Assembly: GCA_023436245.1 (NCBI GenBank)
Contig: JAEZJZ010000006.1
Span: forward strand, 1-12,971
From: Bacillota bacterium
Lineage (GTDB): Bacteria; Bacillota; UBA994; UBA5500
Direction: 5' to 3'
Length of the DNA stretch: 12,971 nucleotides
The position numbers and the translations under genes were made by a program. How positions within the stretch are numbered: the first letter of the stretch is position 1; every line of letters starts with the position of its first letter. The notes beneath the pieces are model-generated. The model was not told the origin of the DNA. It made no database searches and worked only from the letters and a program-made list of their open reading frames with translations. Positions 1-5,303 of this stretch are shown here, piece by piece.

Positions 1-588
1 GTCGTCAAGACCACCGTGATCGCGCCGAGCGAGTTCATCGGCGCCATCATGGACCTCTGCCAGTCGCGTCGCGGCGAGCTCGGCGGCATGGACTACCTGT
101 CGGAGACCCGCGTGGAACTCCGCTACACCCTGCCGATGGCCGAGATCATCTTCGACTTCTTCGATTCGCTGAAGTCACGCACGCGTGGCTACGCCTCGCT
201 CGACTATGAGGAGGCCGGTGAGCAGGAAGCCGACCTGGTCAAGGTCGACATCCTGCTGCAGGGTGAGGCCGTCGACGCGTTCAGCGCGATCGTCCACCGC
301 GACGCCGCCTACGCCTACGGCAACAAGATGGCACTCAAACTCCGCGAGCTCATCCCACGCCAGCAGTTCGAGGTCCCGATCCAGGCGGCCATCGGCTCGA
401 AGATCATTGCGCGCGAGAACATCCGGGCGATCCGCAAGGACGTCCTCGCGAAGTGTTACGGCGGCGACATCAGCCGTAAGCGCAAGCTGCTCGAGAAGCA
501 GAAGGAAGGCAAGAAGCGGATGAAGCAGGTAGGGAACGTGGAGATTCCGCAGGAGGCCTTCATGGCCGTGCTGAAAGTCAAGGAATGA
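1..588 (+). CDS. lepA: Elongation factor 4 (LepA), C-terminal part, 5' end cut by window
   Basis: This is the C-terminal ~195 residues of LepA/EF4, a ribosome-bound translational GTPase that resembles EF-G and is thought to act on stalled or mistranslocated ribosomes. The G domain lies outside the window. Visible are the EF-G-like domain V segment (APSEFIGAIM, LKSRTRGYASLDY) and the LepA-specific C-terminal domain with FEVPIQAAIG, KDVLAKCYGGD, RKRKLLEKQKEGKKRMK and a final PQEAFMAVLK. The frame is open from base 1, so the first in-frame GTG at 16 is not the start. The stop overlaps the hemW start by 4 nt (ATGA), a common lepA-hemW arrangement. Base use is odd: by hand count only about 20 of ~195 codons end in A or T and no leucine is TTG, unlike every later gene. 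Phrases such as AGEQEADLVKVDILL and AYAYG look actinobacterial, while the last ~20 residues look Bacillota-like. The family call is firm; the origin of the segment is open. Confidence 0.96.
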   Translation, partial: VVKTTVIAPSEFIGAIMDLCQSRRGELGGMDYLSETRVELRYTLPMAEIIFDFFDSLKSRTRGYASLDYEEAGEQEADLVKVDILLQGEAVDAFSAIVHRDAAYAYGNKMALKLRELIPRQQFEVPIQAAIGSKIIARENIRAIRKDVLAKCYGGDISRKRKLLEKQKEGKKRMKQVGNVEIPQEAFMAVLKVKE

Positions 589-1703
589 GTGGCATAGGGC
601 TATACATTCATGTGCCGTTCTGTCGCAGCAAGTGCGCTTACTGCGACTTCTACTCTGTCACTACAGTGGAGCATGCGGTTTACCTGCAAGCGCTTGAGCA
701 GGAAGCAGCGCTGCACCAGGGCCACAGTCTTGGTACAGTGTTCATCGGGGGAGGAACTCCCAGCGTTCTGAGTGCATCTGAGATATCGACTGTCCTCACC
801 ATGGTCAGGCGATATTTCCATTTGCACCCGGCAGCAGAGATTACGATGGAGGCTAATCCCGGCACCGTTGAACGCGATTATCTCAGATGGTGCCGAACGA
901 GCGGCGTCAACCGCCTCAGCTTTGGGGTGCAGTCGTTGGAGCCTCGCTTGCTGCAACTGCTGGGGCGCCCCCACACGGCAGATCAGGCGGAGCAAGCCGT
1001 GACCATGGCTGCTGCCGTTGGGTTTCCGCACATCAGCCTGGACCTGATCTACGGCATCCCTGGTCAGTCGCTCGCGGATTGGGAGAGGACGCTGCGGGCA
1101 GCCTGGCGGCTGCCGATCGACCACCTTTCCCTCTACTCGCTGGAGGTGCATGCAGAGACTCCCCTCGGTCGAGCTGTTGCCCGTGGTGATCTGGTGCCGC
1201 CTGATGATGACTTGATGGCGGACATGTATCAGCTGGCCAGGGATCTTCTGCCCGAGCAGGAGCTCTGGCAGTATGAAATCTCCAACTTCGCCCGCTCGGG
1301 GGCAGCCTGCCGGCACAACTTGAACTACTGGCAAAACGGTGACTATCTCGGGTTGGGCCCGGCCGCCTGTTCGTACCTGGACGGCGAGCGACGCTGCAAC
1401 CAGGCCGACATCGGCGAGTGGGCGGGCAGGCTGATCGCGGGCGGCTGCCCGCCTGCCGAATCCGAGCGGCTTTCCAGGCGGGCCAGCATGGCCGAGACGG
1501 TTGTCTTGGGCCTGCGCCTGGTGTCCGGCGTGGATGGCGAAGCTTTTCGGCAGAGGTATGGTCAGACCCTGGAGCAGGCTTTTGGGCCCGTCATCTCACG
1601 CCTTCTAGCAGAGGGGCCGCTGCAGCGGACTGAACGGGGTTATGCGCTGTCGGGGGAGTTCCTGCCGGTGGCTAATCAGGTGATGTTGGCATTCCTGGAG
1701 TGA
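585..1703 (+). CDS. hemW: Radical SAM heme chaperone HemW (HemN-like)
   Basis: The 372-residue product is a radical SAM protein of the HemN/HemW family. The N-terminal signature CRSKCAYCDF (Cys13, Cys17, Cys20) binds the [4Fe-4S] cluster. The residue after the motif's Asp is Phe; the oxygen-independent coproporphyrinogen oxidase HemN has a fourth Cys here, so HemW, a heme-binding or heme-transfer protein, is the better call. Other motifs are FIGGGTPS (residues 53-60), TMEANPGT (87-94), LSFGVQS (111-117), DLIYGIPGQ (153-161) and LNYWQNGDYLGLGP (246-259). The C-terminal part matches the HemW-type C-terminal domain. The ATG start at 585 lies inside the end of lepA, which implies translational coupling. 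Residue 262 is Cys in GPAACSY, where many family members have His. Older annotations would call this gene coproporphyrinogen III oxidase. Confidence 0.93.
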   Translation: MSGIGLYIHVPFCRSKCAYCDFYSVTTVEHAVYLQALEQEAALHQGHSLGTVFIGGGTPSVLSASEISTVLTMVRRYFHLHPAAEITMEANPGTVERDYLRWCRTSGVNRLSFGVQSLEPRLLQLLGRPHTADQAEQAVTMAAAVGFPHISLDLIYGIPGQSLADWERTLRAAWRLPIDHLSLYSLEVHAETPLGRAVARGDLVPPDDDLMADMYQLARDLLPEQELWQYEISNFARSGAACRHNLNYWQNGDYLGLGPAACSYLDGERRCNQADIGEWAGRLIAGGCPPAESERLSRRASMAETVVLGLRLVSGVDGEAFRQRYGQTLEQAFGPVISRLLAEGPLQRTERGYALSGEFLPVANQVMLAFLE

Positions 1704-1733
1704 TGCGTCAAGGCACGACTCCAACTGTTGTTC

Positions 1734-1773
1734 ACGGGCAGGCCGCAGGGCTGTGCCCGTTTGTCTTTGTCTT
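1734..1773 (+). terminator. Intrinsic terminator after lepA-hemW
   Basis: Thirty bases after the hemW stop, ACGGGCA (1734-1740) pairs with TGCCCGT (1754-1760). An inner GCC/GGC pairing is possible, and an interrupted T-rich tail follows (TTTGTCTTTGTCTT). It would close the lepA-hemW transcript before the hrcA promoter. The T tract is broken by G and C, so read-through is possible. Confidence 0.72.
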
Positions 1774-1826
1774 AATTGATCGGTTTCCCCGGGCTCTCTT
1801 CCCCCATTTCCGGACTGCACCAATAC

Positions 1827-1856
1827 TTGACAACCGTCAGAGGGCGGTGCTATCTT
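1827..1856 (+). promoter_or_regulatory. Sigma-A promoter of the hrcA-dnaK operon
   Basis: A perfect -35 box TTGACA (1827-1832) is followed after 18 bases by TATCTT (1851-1856), a 4/6 match to the -10 consensus. The predicted start is near 1863-1865, just upstream of the CIRCE operator, as expected for HrcA-controlled promoters. The -35 match and the CIRCE position make the assignment likely; the -10 box is the weaker part. Confidence 0.8.
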
Positions 1857-1869
1857 AAAGCTAGGTATA

Positions 1870-1896
1870 TTAGCACTCTTCCCAGGAGAGTGCTAA
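1870..1896 (+). promoter_or_regulatory. CIRCE operator (HrcA binding site)
   Basis: A perfect inverted repeat TTAGCACTC (1870-1878), nine-base spacer, GAGTGCTAA (1888-1896), identical to the CIRCE consensus. HrcA dimers bind it and repress heat-shock genes until stress. It lies between the -10 box and the hrcA start, so it would act both as a DNA operator and as a hairpin in the mRNA leader. I found no second CIRCE, in particular none before the chaperonin gene or dnaK, so repression of the whole operon should work through this site. Confidence 0.98.
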
Positions 1897-1912
1897 CAAC
1901 GGGGGTGAAGTC

Positions 1913-2923
1913 GTGGAACTCGACCAAAGAAAACGTCGCGTACTCTATGCCATCGTCCATGACTACATTCAGACCGCCGAACCTGTAGGTTCGCGCACCG
2001 TGTCCCGCCGCTACGACCTGGGAGTAAGCCCGGCCACCATCCGCAACGAGATGTCTGACCTGGAGGAAATGGGCTTCTTGGAACAGCCGCATACCTCTGC
2101 CGGACGCATTCCTTCGGACCGCGGCTATCGTTTCTATGTGGATTCCTTGTTGCAGTTGCCCACAATCACCAACCGTGATCATGCGGAGATCAAGCGCTTG
2201 CTCTGCTCGCGCATGCGGGGGGCGGAGCACATCGTGCAGCAGTTGGCTCGGTTGCTCTCTTCCTTGACCAGCTACACAGCGATTGTGCTGGGACCCACCG
2301 AGCAAAAGGCTCGCCTCAAGCAGGTGCAATTGGTTCCGATCAGCGAACGTGCTGTTCTTCTAGTCGGTGTCACCGACGGAGGACTGTTGCTGCACAGCCT
2401 GATCGAAGCTACCGGGGAGGTTGACACACTCAGCCTGGAGAGCCTGCAGAACTGGATCAACAGTCGTCTGGTGGGCCTTACCCTGGAACAGATCAGATCC
2501 CGCGACCTGCGTGATCTGCAAAGCGAGATCAGCAATGGCATAGATCTGCTGAGCGGGATTCTGGATGAGCTGAATGGGCTGGCCAGCAATGCCGTGGGCA
2601 AGGTCTACTTGGGCGGTGCGACCAATATGCTCAATCAGCCCGAGTTCCGCGACTTTGACAAAGCACGTGATATTCTGCAGATGCTGGAGGAAGAGGAGCA
2701 GATTTGGGAGATGCTGATGCGGACAGAGCCAGGCGGCGTATCCATCGGCGCCGAGAACATCCTATCCGCCATGCAATCCTGCAGCCTAGTGACCGCAGAG
2801 TATCGCCTACCCAGTGGTCTGGTCGGACGGTTTGGGCTGCTTGGCCCGACCAGGATGAACTACGACCGGGTGCTGTCCTTGGTGCAACACATTTGCCTTA
2901 CCTTGAATCAGCTGTTTGAGTAG
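1913..2923 (+). CDS. hrcA: Heat-inducible transcription repressor HrcA
   Basis: The 336-residue product is HrcA, the repressor that binds CIRCE and controls class I heat-shock genes. The N-terminal ~75 residues form the winged-helix DNA-binding domain, with the diagnostic EPVGSRTVSRRYDLGVSPAT region (23-42), RNEMSDLEEMGFLEQPHTSA (44-63) and GRIPSDRGYRFYVD (64-77). A central GAF-like region and a C-terminal segment ending FGLLGPTRMNYDRV follow, at the usual family length. The start is GTG at 1913, set by the Shine-Dalgarno GGGGGTGA at 1901-1908. CIRCE lies 16 bases upstream, so the gene is autoregulated. As first gene of the operon it represses the chaperonin, grpE, dnaK and dnaJ behind it. 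In Bacillus, HrcA needs GroEL to stay active; here the neighbouring chaperonin is of the archaeal type, which leaves open which chaperonin does this job. Confidence 0.97.
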   Translation: MELDQRKRRVLYAIVHDYIQTAEPVGSRTVSRRYDLGVSPATIRNEMSDLEEMGFLEQPHTSAGRIPSDRGYRFYVDSLLQLPTITNRDHAEIKRLLCSRMRGAEHIVQQLARLLSSLTSYTAIVLGPTEQKARLKQVQLVPISERAVLLVGVTDGGLLLHSLIEATGEVDTLSLESLQNWINSRLVGLTLEQIRSRDLRDLQSEISNGIDLLSGILDELNGLASNAVGKVYLGGATNMLNQPEFRDFDKARDILQMLEEEEQIWEMLMRTEPGGVSIGAENILSAMQSCSLVTAEYRLPSGLVGRFGLLGPTRMNYDRVLSLVQHICLTLNQLFE

Positions 2924-2933
2924 TTCCGTTACC

Positions 2934-2962
2934 GGAAAGGGTGGGGAAGTCCTGCCCTTTCC
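2934..2962 (+). promoter_or_regulatory. Stem-loop between hrcA and the chaperonin gene
   Basis: GGAAAGGG (2934-2941) pairs perfectly with CCCTTTCC (2955-2962) around a 13-base loop in which GG and CC can pair further. It begins 11 bases after the hrcA stop. Only TTGTG follows, so it is a poor terminator. It could be a partial attenuator or a processing/stability site that separates a low-abundance repressor message from a high-abundance chaperonin message. The pairing is seen; the role is inferred. Confidence 0.5.
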
Positions 2963-2992
2963 TTGTGCCTGCATGCGGAGCTGCCACCTACG

Positions 2993-3000
2993 AAGGGGGA
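2993..3000 (+). promoter_or_regulatory. Ribosome binding site fixing the chaperonin start
   Basis: AAGGGGGA lies six bases before ATG 3007. The reading frame stays open upstream to GTG 2941, but that codon falls in the hairpin after hrcA and has no ribosome binding site. The start at 3007 is therefore preferred; a second ATG at 3013 is less well spaced. Confidence 0.8.
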
Positions 3001-3006
3001 AGCGGA

Positions 3007-4587
3007 ATGTCCATGAAGCAGATGAACAGCGGATCGGAAGTAGACGAAAAACTGGCGGCATTGATGACCAATGCCTCCGCCGTTTCGGCGATTGCGGCTG
3101 CCGTTGAGGGGACGATCGGTCCCAAAGGTTTGGACACGATGCTGGTAGATCGCTTCGGAGATGTGGTGATCACCAATGCCGGAGTGACCATTCTGGACAA
3201 GATGGATGTCAACCATCCAGCCGCGCGCATGTTGATCAACATCGCCAAGGCTCAGCAGGACGAGATCGGCGATGGCACGACCACCGCTACCATCGTGGCC
3301 GGGGCGCTGGTGGCTGAGGGGGTTAACCAGGTGGTGCGCGGTGTACCGGTTGCACGGGTGATTGAGGGCATGCGCGTCGGAGTGCGCGCCGCTCTCAAGT
3401 CTGTCGAGCAACGGTCGCGGCGAATTACCGGCATGGATGATCAGATACTCGAGCGCATTGCCTACATATCCGGGCGCGAACACGAGGATATTGCCCAGCT
3501 CGTGGTATCGGCCGCCCGGCTGATCGGGCGCGAGAAGCTGCAGGACAAATCCTTTAAGCTGTCTGACACGATCATTGCCCAGGAAGGCGCCGATAACGAG
3601 GTTTTCATGGGCGTCATTCTGGAGAAGGAACGGTTGAACAAGCAGATGCCGCAGGAGCTGCAGGGCGTGCGCGTTTTGATCATCGACGATGCCCTGGAGC
3701 CGGAAGAGATTGAGGAAGAGGCCCTGGGCACAGAGGCTGGCTTCGGCAAGTATCTGGAACTGCAGCAAGAGTTCAAGCTGAATCTGGAGAAGCTAGTAGC
3801 GCTTGGCGTCAACCTGGTATTGGTGGACCGCAGTGTGCACGACTTGGCGGAGGAGACGCTCACTGACGCCAACGTGATGGTGCTTTCGCGCGTCTCCGGC
3901 CGAGAGTTGCGCAAGGCGGCTGAACACACCGGCGCGCGCATGATCAAGCGCACGGCGCTGAAAAAGGACATTTCGGAGATTGAACGCTATCTCGGCAGGG
4001 CTGAGCGTGCCCTGGAGGATGAGAAGCTAGGGCAGGTTCGCCTGGTCGGTGGATCAGGCAAGCCGATGGCCACTGTGTTGGTGGGCGCCGCTACCTCGGA
4101 AGTGGTGGGCGAGCGCGAGCGCATTGCCAAAGACGCTGCCTCATCCACCCAGGCGGCCGTTCGCGGCGGGTATGTTCCCGGGGGAGGATCCGTGGAACTG
4201 GCTGCTGCGCGCGATGTGGAGCGCTCCCGTGAGACGATCAAGGGCATGGCCGCCTACGGCGTTGATTGTGTGGCGGCGGCGCTCAGGCGTCCACTTTCCC
4301 AAATCGTGGCCAATGCCGGGTTCAATCCCTTGGAGAAGGTGGAGGACGTGATTGCCCTCCAGGCGGAACAGGGCAAGGACAGTCTGGCCGTCAATTGCGA
4401 TGATGGAACGGTGGCGGACATGATCTCATTGGGCGTAATGGATCCGACTCTGGTGAAGTTGCACGCGCTTCGCGCGGCCGGAGAAATCGCGGAGGCCATT
4501 CTGCGCATTGACACCATCATCAAGAAGAAGGATGAAGATGGAGGCGCGAAACCGACCGGCCCAGCGCCTGGCGGCATGGATTTTTAG
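3007..4587 (+). CDS. Archaeal-like (group II/III, thermosome/TCP-1 family) chaperonin
   Basis: The 526-residue product is an ATP-driven ring chaperonin of the thermosome/CCT family, not GroEL. ATP-site motifs are in the right order: GTIGPKGLDTMLVD (35-48), GDVVITNAGVTIL (51-63), GDGTTTA (88-94, with the catalytic Asp), VPGGGSVE (390-397) and GVMDPTLVK (476-484). The part around 200-360 matches the group II apical domain with helical protrusion, the built-in lid that replaces GroES; GFGKYLELQQEFKLNLEKL (245-263) is the likely lid stretch. The protein ends in a charged, Gly-rich tail with GGMDF. No groES is adjacent. The gene lies between hrcA and grpE, behind the CIRCE promoter and 30 bases before grpE, so it should be heat-induced with the Hsp70 genes. 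Such bacterial copies are called group III chaperonins and are known in the dnaK operon of some Firmicutes, Carboxydothermus hydrogenoformans being the example I recall. Base use is like its neighbours, so any transfer is old. Confidence 0.95.
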   Translation: MSMKQMNSGSEVDEKLAALMTNASAVSAIAAAVEGTIGPKGLDTMLVDRFGDVVITNAGVTILDKMDVNHPAARMLINIAKAQQDEIGDGTTTATIVAGALVAEGVNQVVRGVPVARVIEGMRVGVRAALKSVEQRSRRITGMDDQILERIAYISGREHEDIAQLVVSAARLIGREKLQDKSFKLSDTIIAQEGADNEVFMGVILEKERLNKQMPQELQGVRVLIIDDALEPEEIEEEALGTEAGFGKYLELQQEFKLNLEKLVALGVNLVLVDRSVHDLAEETLTDANVMVLSRVSGRELRKAAEHTGARMIKRTALKKDISEIERYLGRAERALEDEKLGQVRLVGGSGKPMATVLVGAATSEVVGERERIAKDAASSTQAAVRGGYVPGGGSVELAAARDVERSRETIKGMAAYGVDCVAAALRRPLSQIVANAGFNPLEKVEDVIALQAEQGKDSLAVNCDDGTVADMISLGVMDPTLVKLHALRAAGEIAEAILRIDTIIKKKDEDGGAKPTGPAPGGMDF

Positions 4588-4605
4588 TAGGCGAGTACAC
4601 GTAGT

Positions 4606-4612
4606 GAGGTGA
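4606..4612 (+). promoter_or_regulatory. Ribosome binding site fixing a TTG start for grpE
   Basis: GAGGTGA lies five bases before TTG 4618. A longer reading would begin at GTG 4609, but that GTG is part of this ribosome binding site and has none of its own upstream. The TTG start gives MKLDEKSSEAL as N-terminus. Confidence 0.72.
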
Positions 4613-4617
4613 CAGTT

Positions 4618-5163
4618 TTGAAACTGGATGAGAAGAGTTCCGAAGCTCTGCAGCCGGATGAGGTGGTGGAACCATCTTCATGTGCGGAATCAGCCGCTGA
4701 TGGCCCGGAGGCAGTGATAGAGCAGCAGGCATCTCAGATAGCGGAGTTGGAGAGGCAGAATCTTCGCCTGCACGCTGACTTCGACAATTACCGCAAGAGA
4801 ACTCTGCGCGACCGGGAAGAACAGATTACACAGGCCGAGGCCGCTTTGCTCCGGGGGATGTTGCCTGTGCTGGATAACTTTGAGCGCGCGCTGTCTGCTC
4901 TGCCCGCGGACCAGGCCTGGGCCGAGGGCGTCAGATTGGTGCATCGTCAGTGGTTGCAGGTGTTGACGGCGCAAGGTTTGGCTGTCGTCGACTGTGCAGT
5001 GCCGTTTGACCCGAATGTGCATGAGGCAGTGATGCGCGATGAGAGCGGTGACCAGCCTGATGGCACCATCCTGCAGGAGCTGCAACGCGGATATCAATAC
5101 AAAGGTAAACTGCTCAGGCCAAGCATGGTCAAGGTGGCAGTAGGTTCAGCCGGAACTGAGTAA
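4618..5163 (+). CDS. grpE: Nucleotide exchange factor GrpE
   Basis: The 181-residue product is GrpE, the dimeric cytoplasmic cochaperone that releases ADP from DnaK and so resets the Hsp70 cycle. Residues 1-35 are acidic and low in complexity, as usual. A long coiled-coil helix follows (about 35-80), containing DFDNYRKRT (54-62). The core motif LPVLDNFERAL (82-92) and the C-terminal beta-wing domain with FDPNVHEAV (130-138) and GYQYKGKLLRPSMVKVAV (158-175) complete the family pattern. The TTG start at 4618 is chosen because GAGGTGA sits just upstream; a GTG at 4609 would add three residues. The gene begins 30 bases after the chaperonin gene and is followed by a 140-base structured gap before dnaK. 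A weak TTG start and that gap may keep GrpE below DnaK levels, as needed for an exchange factor. Confidence 0.95.
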   Translation: MKLDEKSSEALQPDEVVEPSSCAESAADGPEAVIEQQASQIAELERQNLRLHADFDNYRKRTLRDREEQITQAEAALLRGMLPVLDNFERALSALPADQAWAEGVRLVHRQWLQVLTAQGLAVVDCAVPFDPNVHEAVMRDESGDQPDGTILQELQRGYQYKGKLLRPSMVKVAVGSAGTE

Positions 5164-5303
5164 GGTTTGTTGCCAGAATTCCAGGAGCGTGTGCTCAGGC
5201 AGTACCGGCTCCAATCGCGAGAGATGACGCACTAGGCAGTTGCAGCAACCGGCGTCATGACTAATGATAGATTAACGCATTCGTCAAGGAGGTAATGGGT
5301 GAG
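5164..5303 (+). promoter_or_regulatory. Structured 140-base leader upstream of dnaK
   Basis: This gap holds no gene. ATGACGC (5224-5230) pairs perfectly with GCGTCAT (5252-5258) and encloses a small GTTG/CAAC hairpin. Further upstream, GGAGC and GCTCC can pair around a longer loop. The dnaK ribosome binding site AAGGAGGT is at 5286-5293, well outside the stem. No CIRCE half-site and no T-run terminator are present. A weak internal promoter (TTGCAG at 5240-5245, poor -10 near 5262-5271) cannot be excluded. The likely role is mRNA processing, stability or translation control of dnaK; this is inference. Confidence 0.45.
5286..5293 (+). promoter_or_regulatory. Ribosome binding site fixing the dnaK start
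   Basis: AAGGAGGT, a full match to the anti-Shine-Dalgarno, ends one base before ATG 5295 and ten bases before ATG 5304. Only the second spacing is workable, and it gives the standard DnaK N-terminus MSKVIGIDLGTTNS. The upstream in-frame ATG is therefore rejected. Confidence 0.92.

Noticed and set aside
600..1334. Open frame of 244 codons on the minus strand
   Set aside because: It lies fully inside hemW, whose radical SAM motifs are clear, and its translation resembles no family I know.
1776..1988. Open frame of 70 codons over the hrcA promoter
   Set aside because: It runs through the promoter, CIRCE and hrcA start in a different phase and shows no family features.
2929..3768. Open frame of 279 codons on the minus strand
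   Set aside because: It is antisense to the chaperonin gene. The translation is rich in His, Arg and Gln with no motifs, typical of the reverse strand of a GC-rich gene.
3007..4587. GroEL (group I chaperonin)
   Set aside because: The motif wording (GPKGLDTMLVD, GDVVITNAGVTIL, VPGGGSVE) and the apical region match the thermosome family, and no groES is adjacent, despite the GroEL-like GGM in the tail.
5295..5303. Upstream ATG adding three residues to DnaK
   Set aside because: It is one base from the ribosome binding site, too close to work, and the added residues are not part of the usual DnaK N-terminus.
5164..5303. Second CIRCE operator before dnaK
   Set aside because: Neither TTAGCACTC nor GAGTGCTAA, nor a near match as a pair, occurs in this gap.
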